Below, piece by piece: positions 36,946 to 48,321 of a stretch of DNA of 64,000 nt. The DNA is from Corylus avellana (Eukaryota > Streptophyta > Magnoliopsida > Fagales > Betulaceae), in NCBI RefSeq assembly GCF_901000735.1, contig NC_081547.1, positions 9,964,193 to 10,028,192 on the forward strand, written 5' to 3'. How positions within the stretch are numbered: position 1 is the stretch's first letter; the number at the start of each line of letters is the position of its first letter. A program made the translations under genes and the position numbers. The notes under the pieces are model-generated. The model did no database searches, was not told where the DNA came from, and saw only the letters and a program-made list of their open reading frames with translations.

Positions 36946-37096
36946 GCTCGCAGTTTCAAGCTTCGCCTCCTTTCAATCAAACTCCACGGCGCAGATCCGA
37001 GGAGTTTGGGAAACCCTTGCTCTTTCTTCAAAGCTACAAGCCTACAAACGCTCACTCTCTAATCTCTCTCGCTCTAGCAATCATCAACGCTCGCAG

Positions 37097-38878
37097 GTGT
37101 TTCTCTCTCTCTCGCTCTGCATATATGTGTGTGTGTGCATATGAAGCTATGTATTTGCAGGACTGTGTATATGGATTTACGGGTTGATGGGTCTGTTTGT
37201 AAAATCGTGGGATTTACAAATATTGTTGATTTTTTGCTTGAGATGTTTGTTGCAGCCCGTGAATGTGGGGTTGTTTATCGGGTAGTGATTGCTTTGTGCT
37301 TTTGTTCGGAATCGTTGGATTCAGTTTTTTTTTTGGTGATTGCGGTTTTGTTTGGCTATTTGATTTTGTGATGTGTTTAATGGGGACTGGTGTTTGGTTT
37401 ATGGGAAAACTACGAGAGAGGAAACGTGACAGGGCTATGACAAATAGGGTTTTTAGTGTTTGGGAGTTGAGACATGGATTTGATTTACTGATTGAGCTTT
37501 TGTGGGACTATTTAGTTTGATAGGTTTTTCTTTGGATTTGGGAAGCAGCTGTTGCTTTTTGGCGAGTGAAAAGACCCAGGTTTTGTTTTTGGGAAGCAGC
37601 TATTACGATAAGACAGAAATTGTTAAAAGACCTTGTTTTTGTTTCCTTGTATTTTTTTTCTCACTAGCCAGCCAGGGGGCGAGGGAATTTTCCTTGGGAC
37701 CATTGGGTTTAGTTTTCTACAGGTTCTTTTCTGTCTTTATAGATTAGAGATTCAATTCGTGTCATCTGAATTGCGTATCATGATTCTTGATGGTAAATGT
37801 TGAATATTCTTTTTTTATTTGTCAATTCCCCTGGCTTACCTTACTGGAATGTCGACATTTATAATTTGAGCTGTAAGATTTTTCCTTAGTTTTGTCCCTG
37901 TTTCTGCTAATTCTAAGAGGAATAATGACGTTGCATAAAGCATTAGCACTTTGGGGGAGTGGGCAAAGCGGTATCTGTTGCTCAAGGATTATATCCTACA
38001 TAGCAGATTCCTTCTACCCCTTAAAATTTCTTCTCCAGACATTGAAGCGGAAGTCTAATACTTGTACTCCTATTTGTTTGATTTGCAAGTTTGGCTCTTC
38101 TGTTACACTTTTGACACGTAATCTTTACTCCCACAGTAGTTTATATTCTCTTTTTGAAAAAAAAAAATTCCCCTGGATTACCTTACTGGGATTTCAACAT
38201 TTACAACTTGAGCTGTAAGATTTTTCCTTAGTGTTGTCCTAATTCTTAGAGGAATAATGATGTTGCTTGATGCGTTAGCACTTTGGGGGAGTGGGCAAAG
38301 CGGTATCTGTTGCTCAAGGATTATATCTAAACATAGCAGATTCCGTCTACCCCTTAAAATTTCTTCTCCAGACATTGAAGCAGAAGTCTAATACTTGTAC
38401 TCCTATTTGTTTGATTTGCAAGTTTGGCTCTTCTGTTACACTTTTGACACGTAATCTCTACTCCCTACAGCCCGCCGCCCCAAAAATAAAAATAAAAGGG
38501 AGCTACTTTTGTACCCACCAAAAACCAAGTTTGTCTTTCATTTTTATTCTGGAGTTTAAAATATTCTTGCTATGCAACGCTCGAAACTTCAAATATTGTG
38601 AGGGGACGATGATAGAGTTAATAGTCATTGTGTTCAAAATTCTTTACGCTTGCTTCTAACTGTTCTCGTTTTCCTAATTTCTTAGAGTTTCTTGATTGCC
38701 TTTTTCTTCTGCTTCCTGGTTTGGTGTTTCTCTTGGAAAAATCCTGTGCACTTGGACTGCGCCCCTCTACCTTTTTATTAGACTGAATTACTTATAAAAA
38801 AATTCTTGCTGTTTTCGGTTCTCTCCCCTCTCTTTCTGCTGAAATTGCTTAATGATATGTATGTCCATCTGTGCACAG
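37097..38878 (+). other. Long 5'-leader intron of eIF4A
   Basis: Donor CAG|GTGTTT at 37096/37097 and acceptor GTGCACAG ending at 38878, two bases before the start codon. The noncoding first exon is about 36970-37096. Leader introns of this kind are common in highly expressed plant genes and often raise expression. This one holds an internal tandem duplication (37824-38470) and many misleading short open frames. Confidence 0.7.
37824..38470 (+). repeat. Tandem duplication of about 310 bp in the eIF4A leader intron
   Basis: Units 37824-38136 and 38166-38470 both begin AATTCCCCTGG and both end in a CTCCC(T)ACAG sequence. They share long blocks such as CACTTTGGGGGAGTGGGCAA. They differ by small indels and substitutions, so the duplication is not recent. 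Confidence 0.85.
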
Positions 38879-38880
38879 CT

Positions 38881-39000
38881 ATGGCAGGTGTTGCTCCGGA
38901 AGGTTCACAATTTGATGCTCGTCAGTTCGATGCAAAAATGAATGAGTTGTAAGTTGCCCTCTTACATTCTTCAGCTGCATTGGTTCCATTATTTATTTCT

Positions 39001-39056
<56 letters not shown>

Positions 39057-40619
39057 AGGCTATTTTCTCTTAAGTATATTGTATCATATTATGTATGCTT
39101 TGTAGTTTACAACTTTTGATGTTTGTTTGACAAATTGTTTGTTGCAGACTCACAGCTGACGGACAAGACTTTTTCACCTCATATGATGAGGTTTATGACA
39201 GTTTTGATGCAATGGGTTTACAAGAAAACCTTCTGAGGGGTATCTATGCTTATGGTAGGTATATAATGGTGTTATTTTTGTTCTTGATCTTTCCTTCTGA
39301 ATGTAAATGAAGATGCAAAATTGAAATTTTTACGTCACCCAAGTTGTTGGCCCGCTAAAATGGTCCTACTACCTGAAGGGAAACTCTTTTAAAATTGACG
39401 CTCAGAACTCCTTTTTGTTGGTCCTGCTTTTACCTGATTTATAACCACCCAATTATTAACTTGTCCTAAAATATGGGAGCATCTCAATAATATGATGATC
39501 TGTCTGATTTTTGCTCATTGTATAAAGTGCATAGTTTTTCAATGAGCATATCATTGTGGACTCTTGTATCTGTTTTTTTGCCTCTTTGCCTAGATATGTC
39601 TAGTTTATAATCAAACTTATCTTTTGAAGGTTTTGAGAAGCCTTCTGCAATTCAGCAAAGGGGGATTGTTCCTTTCTGCAAAGGCCTGGATGTGATTCAA
39701 CAGGCTCAGTCTGGAACTGGGAAAACAGCAACTTTCTGCTCTGGGATTTTGCAGCAACTTGATTATGGCCATGTCCAGTGCCAGGCTTTGGTTTTGGCAC
39801 CCACTAGGGAACTAGCACAACAGATAGAGAAGGTTATGCGAGCACTTGGTGATTATCTTGGTGTTAAGGTTCATGCCTGTGTTGGTGGGACAAGTGTTCG
39901 TGAGGATCAACGCATTCTCCAAGCTGGTGTCCATGGTGTTGTCGGAACTCCTGGTCGTGTGTTTGATATGTTGCGAAGGCAATCACTTCGTCCTGACTCA
40001 ATTAGGATGTTTGTATTGGATGAGGCTGATGAAATGCTTTCTCGTGGTTTCAAGGATCAGGTCAGTCAACAATTTGCTTTGATCTCATCCCTTTGTTGGT
40101 TGTGCTGCATAGACACACCTTGTGTAGTTTCACTTGAACTGCCATTTGCTTTTAGACTGCTATCCACTTTAAAGTAAGTGATGATTAAAATAAGTGGTGA
40201 TTTAACATGGATGTCTATTTTGGATTTTTTTGTTGTTAGTCAACAACATGTGGACAGGTAACAACTAGAAATTTGAGCAATTTGAGCCTTTGACAAAGAA
40301 ATTAATAGTGTAGGGTCTGCTTTGAAATAGATGCAATTGGACTTGGGGATTAAGTGTAAATATTTTTGAGCTTTGGTTGGAGTTACACGAAGACTTTTAG
40401 CTACTTCATTCATCAGTCAGGGTTCTAATTTCTTGGAGAATAATCTTGAACCTTGATCGTTTTCTAAAGAACTTCTATTAGATGTCTACAATCTATTCTT
40501 CACACCCGGCATTGGTTGAATGACTGCTTAAAAAATCATGACTTTTTACCTCCATTCAGCTAATGCCATGTCACTGGTATGAATTGAGTATGATAAACTG
40601 GGTGTGAATTGTAGCATTA

Positions 40620-40663
<44 letters not shown>

Positions 40664-41349
40664 TAAAAGGGCTTTGATAGTAACTGTTCTGATATTGGTG
40701 TTATGCTTGTCAGATCTATGATATTTTCCAGCTGTTGCCGGCGAAAGTTCAGGTCGGGGTGTTCTCTGCTACAATGCCTCCTGAAGCCCTTGAGATCACC
40801 AGGAAGTTTATGAACAAGCCTGTTAGAATCTTGGTAAAGCGTGATGAGCTAACCCTTGAGGGTATCAAGCAGTTTTATGTCAATGTCGAGAAGGAAGAAT
40901 GGAAGCTTGAGACACTGTGTGATCTGTATGAGACACTGGCCATCACCCAGAGTGTCATTTTTGTGAACACCCGGCGTAAAGTTGACTGGCTCACTGACAA
41001 GATGCGAAGCCGTGACCACACCGTCTCAGCCACCCATGGTGACATGGACCAGAACACTCGAGATATAATCATGCGGGAATTCCGCTCTGGCTCTTCCCGT
41101 GTTCTCATCACCACCGATCTCTTGGCTCGTGGTATTGATGTGCAGCAGGTCTCCCTAGTCATAAATTTTGATCTCCCGACCCAACCAGAAAACTACCTTC
41201 ATCGTATTGGACGTAGTGGTCGGTTTGGGAGAAAGGGTGTTGCCATTAATTTTGTTACCAGGGATGATGAGAGAATGCTGTACGACATTCAGAAATTCTA
41301 CAATGTGGTCATCGAGGAGCTGCCAAACAATATTGCCGATCTCCTGTGA
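38881..41349 (+). CDS. EIF4A: Eukaryotic initiation factor 4A, DEAD-box RNA helicase
   Basis: ATP-dependent RNA helicase of the eIF4F complex, unwinding 5' leaders of mRNAs in the cytoplasm. Coding exons: 38881-38948, 39148-39254, 39630-40060 and 40714-41349, giving 413 residues, the usual eIF4A length. Motifs in order: Q motif ([11 protein letters not shown], about 59), Walker A AQSGTGKT (about 83), [16 protein letters not shown] (about 188), SAT, and the C-terminal HRIGRSGR arginine-finger motif. The protein ends NNIADLL, as in canonical eIF4A rather than eIF4A-III. The start [17 protein letters not shown] is preceded by a leader intron. Intron 1 holds a long (TA)n tract and intron 3 a (CT)n(TA)n tract. 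It is complete, with no missing catalytic residue. The order with TRB, DUF3511 and CKL matches the Arabidopsis At1g72730 neighbourhood, from memory. Confidence 0.96.
39005..39056. repeat. (TA)n microsatellite in eIF4A intron 1
   Basis: About 24 consecutive TA dinucleotides. Likely to vary in length between individuals and to be error-prone in assembly. Confidence 0.95.
40620..40664. repeat. (CT)n(TA)n compound microsatellite in eIF4A intron 3
   Basis: A run of CT dinucleotides passes directly into TA dinucleotides, about 45 bases in all, about 50 bases before the acceptor of exon 4. Confidence 0.95.
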
Positions 41350-42159
41350 TGAGCCTTTTTGGTTTGTTTTGAGGCCTGGGATTTTTCCTCCTTTCGAAAA
41401 AGTACTATTTGATGTTTTCCATTTTATTTTTGTTCCCCACATCCACTGTCCCCCCAGTTTTATGTTTCCAAACATATCTAACCGTTTAATGAATTGGGTT
41501 TAGGGTCGTATTGCATTATTTCAATATAAAAGACTGTCAAAAGTTGTCGTTCCAGCTTGGAGGTTTTGTTCAAATTTTGTTCTAGTTAGGCTTTTGTAGT
41601 TTAAGCCCCTAGTATTATTATTATTGTTATTGAGGTGTCCACTTTCAGCATTGATTGTTCTATTATTGTTTAAGCTTTTCCTGTATTGTACCAAGAACTG
41701 GGGTCTCTTGTAACTGTTGGTTATATAATCTTTATATTTGTCCTCTTCTCTATCATCTCTCCATCTTTTGCATTGAAGGTTGCAAGTAAGGTTGAGCACC
41801 AACCCTCTCGTGTTAGTACTCCGCCAATTCCGACTCCCACCCCGAAAACAGTTCGTAGGACACTGCCAATTGCGACTCCCACTCCGAAAACATTTGGTAG
41901 GCGGGATTAGAATACCAATCGCAACCAACCTTCTCGGGTCAGTAACAGTCCCGGAATGGTTTTGGGTTTGGGCCAATTGTAGAACAGTCGATTTGGAGAG
42001 ATGTAAGAACAGTTGGCGGTTGAGCATTCAAAACTGGATAGAGAAAAGTGGGGCCGGCGGTGAGAAGAAAATAAGGAATTGTTCAATAAATAAGATAAAA
42101 CCCAAGTTGATGGCTGACTTGGTCGTGCAAAGCTGGCTTACTCATGATTAGCAGCACGC
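41350..42159. other. 3' flank of eIF4A and intergenic DNA
   Basis: The presumed eIF4A 3' UTR is about 41350-41550. From about 41820 a unit resembling CCAATTCCGACTCCCAC..CGAAAACA occurs twice in succession (near 41824 and 41866), giving a short tandem repeat. A 168-codon open frame on the minus strand crosses this area, but it has no recognisable domain and is Asn-rich from a simple repeat, so it is not called a gene. Confidence 0.5.
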
Positions 42160-42237
42160 GTCGTGCGTGGCACGCCCACGCACGACAGTGTAAAAAAAAA
42201 TTTTTTTTGCACGCGGCGTGCCATGCACGCCGCGTGC
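42160..42237. repeat. Pair of perfect GC-rich hairpins separated by A9T8
   Basis: Hairpin 1: stem GTCGTGCGTGG (42160-42170), loop of 5, complement at 42176-42186. Hairpin 2: stem GCACGCGGCGTGC (42209-42221), loop of 3, exact complement at 42225-42237. Between them are nine A followed by eight T. This is a sharp GC peak in an AT-rich region, 15 bases before the start of the block duplicated across gap 3. It could be the end of a transposable element; function unknown. Confidence 0.85.
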
Positions 42238-42253
42238 TGTCCATCTTTACCCC

Positions 42254-43719
42254 TCAATTTATAGTGACAAATACATTTTCGGTCCAATACAATTCTCTTT
42301 CTAATTAGAATTTTATATTCTAGGTTTGCTATGTTTACTCCTCTATGAATTAGTTGTATTAGGGTGCATTTGAAATTATGATTTACATACTAAAAACGTG
42401 ATTTTAAATCAAATCGCATAAAATATATCGTTATTTTCTATTGTGACTAGGGAAACATGCCACGAGCAAAAAGAGTGCCTCTTTCGGTTCTTATGAGTAG
42501 AGAAATTGGTTGGATACATGCTACTAGATCGATTTGGAGAGCATGAGAGCCGCAGAATAACTATGATCAAAGAATTGATTGATGAAATAGATGGCGCAGA
42601 TCAATTCATAAGTATCTAACTATCTACACCTTAAGATATAAAGGGCACTCTGCGAATAATTTATTTGCAATCTGCCATGTCTCCATGTTTCCCCTTTACT
42701 TCTTTTTTCAAATAAATTAGTCGCTTTCTGGTTGTTGCCAAATAGGTGGAATTCTGGTGTTATACGTCACCGTTTATACCTTGGAATCTTGATGATCCTC
42801 TCCATTTTAATACCTAATTAACTTCATTTAACAAAGGGGTTGGTTTCTAAAATTTCTCTCTTACTTCTTCCTAAAATAAATATTCCTTGGTGATTTTATT
42901 TAAATTATCGGGAGCGAAGAAATTTATTCAATTCCAATCTAATTTATTAAATTAATATATGTTCAAAAATAAATATAAAAATTACATACATATATTTTAA
43001 ACACTTATTATTTTTATAGACTGAGTTGAAGGAAGTTTCTCCAATCCAGTTTAAAGGAAAATTCTGCCCATAATAAAGTACCATTTTTTTCATATTATCT
43101 CCACTGATTTCTGGTTCTTATTTATTATTGTAGGTTGGAGAATATAAAATCATAGACAATTGGTATGAGGTTTAAAACAAAATCATGAAACAACGTAGAG
43201 CACACGTTAGCCAAAGATTTATTCCTGACCGAATATTTGCCTTTTATTAAAGACTCTAGTTGGTTCACTTGTATAAAAGAAATCAAGTTTGATGTAGACT
43301 AATATACTTCTATGAATTGGGCTTTTTTCTTTTTCTTTTTTTCTTTTTTAATTTTTTATCAGGTGTCATAAATCAGGTGAACACCGCTTTCTTTTAATGA
43401 GGGAATGGGAGTCAATCCCAAAACTCATGCCAACTAAAGGGAGTGAGTGTCAGAACACTATAGACCTGCAAAAGACTCAAGCTCAAAATCTCACAAGACA
43501 TTCCACATGAGTGCGATCAATAGTCACTATGTTTAGTTTAAGAAGCAGTGATAATCGTAACTTTAATAATAATTGTTGAGGTTTAACAATGCCGCTATTC
43601 TGCTCACTTGAACGACTCTTAGATATCTTGCGGGGTGCGATTTTGAATGCCATAAAAAGATTTGACTTCCCTCACTGGACACCAATTGATTTTCAAATGA
43701 GATGGTCAAAAACTCGATC
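42254..43719. other. Intergenic DNA upstream of the minisatellite
   Basis: AT-rich. A short open stretch from about 42459 (start MPRAKRVPLSVL) ends after about 30 codons and is not recognised. No gene supported. Repeated at 49121-50587. Confidence 0.5.
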
Positions 43720-44110
43720 CAACAACAACAGTAATTATAATCTTATTAGTAATGATAAGAGTATATTCAATGGTAATGATAATAGTTGTTCCAGTTGTGA
43801 TGAAAATACATATTCAACAATAGTAATATTGATGTGTTCAATAGTAATAACAATGTCATGTTCAACAATAATAGTAACTCTGTGTCCAACAGATGTGTGT
43901 TGCGCGTCCAACAATAATGATAGGTGTGTGTTGTGCGCATCCTTAAGTAACAGTAGTTGCACGTTCAGCAGTAAAAATAGATGCGCTTCGTGCATCCATC
44001 AGTAACAATAGTTGCTCGTCCAACAGTAATGACAATAGTAGTTGCATTTCCAAAAGTAATAGTTGTGCATTTAGCAGTAATAGTAGATGTGCACCGCACA
44101 TCCATATGTG
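43720..44110. repeat. Degenerate minisatellite, unit about 24 bp
   Basis: Imperfect repeats of a unit like TGTGTTCAACAATAATAGTA, with variants such as CGTCCAACAGTAATGACAAT. The repeat creates open frames on both strands (138 and 86 codons) rich in Asn/Ser/Cys or Leu/Ile, which are products of low complexity and not genes. Also at 50588-50978. Confidence 0.75.
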
Positions 44111-45404
44111 ACATTAGCTACTAGACTCCCAATGCGCATTAATAATTGATAATACTTGAGAGTGACTTATTATTAAGGCTCAAGTAACTTAGTTAAAGTT
44201 TAACCATTTAACTCGTTGCGCTTCTTCTGCGCTTCTTCTGCTCATCATGCATGTTTGGAAGGTACTATTCCAATCGTGTCATATTTGTCATAACCCATTC
44301 ATTGTGCCAAGCTACACAATGTATGGCCATAGTGTGAAAACAGAGCTGCCGGATCACATCTATGCCTTCTAAATTCAAACTTTCAATTTTTTCAATCAAA
44401 CAACTCATGAGCTTGGTTCATTGTTGCAGAAATGTCAACTGTCAACAGAAAGCTTAAATAAGCCACGAGTAAGTGGATTTTTACAAGAAATCTATATAAC
44501 TCACATGAATCTTGTATGTTGTCATGCTTGCACTTTGCACTATTGCAATTTTGACTTCTTTAAGTAAGAAGATAACTCATGGGTTGGAACTTGTCTTTGA
44601 CTCGCAATATCCCCTTGTGGGCCATGAACCCAATGAAATAAGTGGAGTGATTATAAAGATCTTGTGAGCTATTTTTAATTAAACTTTAGCTCCAAAATAG
44701 TGATTCAATTTGGGTTAGCTTCTAGAATTGTCTTGAATAGCCTAACCCTCAACACTATGTTATAAATATGAAAATAATTTATGTTGAACCATATATATAT
44801 ATATAATAGGTAATTTTTTAGATTTAAAAATAAACTCCACTGACTTTTTTATTTTTATGAAAGCGTTTTCGATAAGAGAAATATTATTTTGTATTCTCTC
44901 AGCATTTTTTTTGCTGATGTGGCATGTTTAATTTTTTTTTTTTTAAAAAAAAAATTAAGAAAATGAAAGAATGCGTAAAAGCATAATATCTCTTTCAACA
45001 ACAAAGAATTTAAGGATGGGATTTTTCATGGTCAAATTTGTGTGGTGAATTGCCAAATTCTCTAGTGTCTTTTTCATTTTGAAAAGTCAAATTTAACCGT
45101 TGCACGTGTGTCAAACTGAGCAGCCTCATGCAAGAGTTGAATTAAACAAATAAATAAATATATATGAAAAACTAGAAAAAAAAGTCCATCACCCATTCAC
45201 CCCTTAAGGATTCACTGGAAACACCACGTTCAACTGTTCCACTCCAAATATATATATATATAAAATATATATATTGTAATAAATAACAACAACAACAATA
45301 ATAATAATTACACACACCGCAAAGCAAAAGCAAACCCAACAAGCTCCTCCATCTTCTCCTCCCCTGCCTCTCTCGCCCATCCTCGAGCCTGTCAATTCCT
45401 TCAC
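44111..45404 (+). promoter_or_regulatory. 5' flank of the DUF3511 gene, first copy
   Basis: AT-rich with no other gene. Near the gene are TATATATATATA tracts (45249-45275), followed by a CT-rich leader just before the ATG. A direct repeat GCGCTTCTTCT lies near 44218. The TATA tracts could act as core promoter. Confidence 0.4.
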
Positions 45405-45764
45405 ATGGAGGATTTCAGATCCAAGTCATGCAGGGATGGCGGCGGGATGCAGATTGAGAGCTACTACGGCGGCAGAACTGCGGCGACAAGCATGCAGGAT
45501 CTGAGGTCTTTCAGCGTCAACTATGCCGGCTCATCGGCGCAGCCGACCCAGATAGTAAATGAGGTGAAGATGAAGAAAGGGAAAAGCAGCGTTGGGAGCT
45601 CTGTTTCGAAGAGCTGGAGCTTCAACGATCCCGAATTGCAGAGGAAGAAAAGGGTTGCTGGGTATAAGGTGTATGCCGTGGAGGGGAAGGTGAAAGGGTC
45701 TCTGAGGAAAAGCTTCCGGTGGATCAAGAAATCCTACACCCAGGTGCTCTATGGATGGCGGTGA
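45405..45764 (+). CDS. DUF3511 domain protein, first copy
   Basis: A single-exon gene for 119 residues, a normal length for this plant-specific family of unknown function. The conserved DUF3511 core is at the C-terminus (about 68-119): KSWSFNDPELQRKKRVAGYK, then VYAVEGKVKGSLRKSFRWIK and the terminal YGWR. It is highly basic, with no signal peptide or membrane segment. The N-terminal half (MEDFRSKSCRDGG) is Ser/Gly-rich, and the MEDFRSKS start is typical of family members. The ATG follows a CT-rich leader. Identical to the copy at 52273. Role unknown; a conserved basic domain suggests nucleic-acid or protein binding, but this is speculation. Confidence 0.88.
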   Translation: MEDFRSKSCRDGGGMQIESYYGGRTAATSMQDLRSFSVNYAGSSAQPTQIVNEVKMKKGKSSVGSSVSKSWSFNDPELQRKKRVAGYKVYAVEGKVKGSLRKSFRWIKKSYTQVLYGWR

Positions 45765-48221
45765 TGGGTATATATATCTATATCTATATATATACATATA
45801 TGTATTTATGTTCTTCTTTTTCACTTCCAATTTGGGTTGTGTTTTACAGAGGTTGCCGTGGATGTGAAATTCTCTTGTGTTTGATAAATCTTGAATCCCC
45901 ATAGCAATACTAAATAGACTATTTACTCTAAAAACTATTTTTTGTTGTTGTTGTTGTTTAATTAATTTCCTAAGCCAATGTTTCAATATCATTCACAAGA
46001 TTTGCTTACTTTTCTTATAATAGCATTCAACTCTCTGTGACAAAGAAGGAAATAACAAAAAAGATCAGCAATTGAATGTTCAAGATAATTAACAAGATAT
46101 TTTCTTTTCTGGGTCCTTTATAAGAACTTTTTCTTCCATTTTATTAAGATGTTTACAATTGTCAACATCTTCCATGGGGTGATTCTGTCTCCAAAAAATC
46201 GATTGGGGTTGAAGCCAGCCAAATGTGTTTTTGTTCTCTTTCATTTAGGATAAGAGTTTCCTTAGAAATTGTCTTTGAGGAATTGAGAATCACGTGTGCT
46301 TTTACTAGAATTTACCCAATTTAGCTAAAGAGCACAAATTATTTTTTAGCTACTCACTTTTGAAATTTAGATATTCATTTTCAATATATTCCATTTAAAA
46401 TCTTCTTTATTTATCTATTTTTACTTGTCCTAAAGAGGAGAGAATCATATTAAGCATTGTCACTCAACAAATTTGCTGAATACTGTAATAGCTATTTTGA
46501 CTAACCCAATGTGAGTGCTAGATCATTCTTATCTAGCTATCCAAATGTTATTTTGGCGAGTCTTGATGCTAAAATGAGAGCAAAAAGAGTAACATTTGGC
46601 TCGGTAATTTGGAGAAATATTTGGCGGTGCTCACAAATTTTGACGAGTATGGTCACTCGCCAAATGTAAAAAAACAAATCATTTTTTAATTTCTAACATT
46701 ATCTTCCCTCTCGATAAAGAATAAAGAAATACTTGAGAACCAGTATTTAAATAGAATAGTAAGAATTGATAACTAAAATAGAGAATTTGATGAGTGTTTT
46801 GGTAAAAGTAGAAAACTAAAATAGAAAAATGTGATTTTTTTTGCGCTAAAATGAAGAGCAAATTTATTGAAGCGATGTGAATACTTTCTTTGTTTTTTTA
46901 GAACGTGCCCAATTAACCATAGCAGATTTTATACTAGAGCATCTAATAATTTACATTACATATATCAGTTGCAGAATGTTCAGAGTCTATAGTTTTTTAT
47001 TTTTTTTATTTTTTTATCTTTGTAATTGATAGGGGAAAAACGTTATAGGGAGGATGTTTTCCAATTTGGAGAAAAAAAATCAAATGAGACTATGATATGC
47101 CCAGGCATCGATAGGTTGGGGCCATATGATGTTGTCTACTTTCACTACCCTTGATAGGGATAATTACGTTGTTTTTCTCCTAATCAAATGAGAAAATGGT
47201 TACATGAAAACAAAAAACTAAGAGGGTGTGGGGCTGTGGGCTCTCCAACAAGATGTCCAAATAAAAATATAATGCGAAAACGAAGAACAACAAATAGGAA
47301 ATGGGCTAAAAAAAGGGTTCAATCAATTGTATCTTGCACAAAAAGTTAAGAAAGAGGCCGCATAATGCGATTTCTGAAGCAGGCCAAGACGCTGATCCGT
47401 TTGAAAGCTACAACAATCATCAGAAAGAAGTTATTGATAAAAGAGGTATTGTCGTTTTCCAAATAGAAACAGTCAAAGAGAAAGAACAAACTCAGGCCAT
47501 TAAACAGCTTTTGGAACCTCCACTACGTGCAGGTCCATTAAACTTACTAATAAAAGACTATGGATCTCTTATTTTGGTGGGGTGTTAGGCTCTTGATTCA
47601 AACCTCATTCTAGCCATCACTTCCTATTTCTTTTAGAAATTATCAAGATTGAAGTCACATTAGCCACAAAATGCAAACCCTAACTATTGTTAGACATACA
47701 ACTTTTTTACAATTCGCCGACACAAGTTAGCATATGATTAGAGTCACATCAGCTACACAAAATAAAAAATAACAATACTCTTTAATCACATGCTGACATG
47801 TCTTAACAAGTTGTAAACGAGTTATAAGTTTAACATTTTTCTTCTTGTTATCAACCATTAAAAGCATCAAATTCATCAAAACAATGTTCTTCAAATATAT
47901 TTAAAAAATGTTTTAAATTAGAAGAGAAATTCTATTTAGTAGATACTAACTATCATACAACTGAATGTCATGTCAATAAAATAGCCTTTAAATCAGTACT
48001 TGATTTTGAATTTTTTTTTTTTTTACAAGTACTAATTCAATGGCTGATTTTTATTAGCACATCATCTAATTGTATATCAATAAGAATCTACTAAATAAAT
48101 AGCATTATTCAAATTAAAAATCTCCGAGATTAACCAAGATTTTTACCATATCAAACCCAAATAGCGCAAAAGAGGCCTTCAACTCAAGGTCTTAATTTCA
48201 CAATCAAATACAATCTAAAGT
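45765..48221. other. DNA downstream of DUF3511, first copy
   Basis: Presumed 3' UTR with TATA/TATC simple repeats (45769-45803), then AT-rich intergenic DNA. An 84-codon open frame at 47334-47588 begins with TTG, not ATG, and matches no family known to me; its composition is protein-like (KKLRKRPHNAISEAGQDADP), so it could be a decayed exon. Nothing else supported. Confidence 0.5.
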
Positions 48222-48321
48222 NNNNNNNNNNNNNNNNNNNNNNNNNNNNNNNNNNNNNNNNNNNNNNNNNNNNNNNNNNNNNNNNNNNNNNNNNNNNNNN
48301 NNNNNNNNNNNNNNNNNNNNN
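48222..48321. other. Assembly gap (100 N)
   Basis: Exactly 100 N. The left flank is the end of the first DUF3511 block. Confidence 0.98.

Larger units (their letters stand above)
42253..48221. repeat. First copy of the block duplicated across gap 3 (DUF3511 region)
   Basis: Matches 49120-55089. About eight differences, including a one-base indel, fall in the first 400 bases; after that I saw none through 5.5 kb, with a constant offset of 6868. The copy ends at the last base before the gap. Confidence 0.9.

Noticed and set aside
41521..42027. 168-codon open frame on the minus strand downstream of eIF4A
   Set aside because: It overlaps the likely eIF4A 3' UTR, contains an Asn run from an ATT/ATG simple repeat and a short tandem repeat, and matches no family known to me.
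43589..44005. 138-codon open frame on the plus strand (and its repeat at 50457-50873)
   Set aside because: It lies largely over a degenerate minisatellite, has low-complexity Asn/Ser/Cys content and no domain; the opposite strand is open as well.
45531..45992. 153-codon open frame antisense to DUF3511 (and at 52399-52860)
   Set aside because: It is the shadow of the DUF3511 coding sequence extended through simple repeats.
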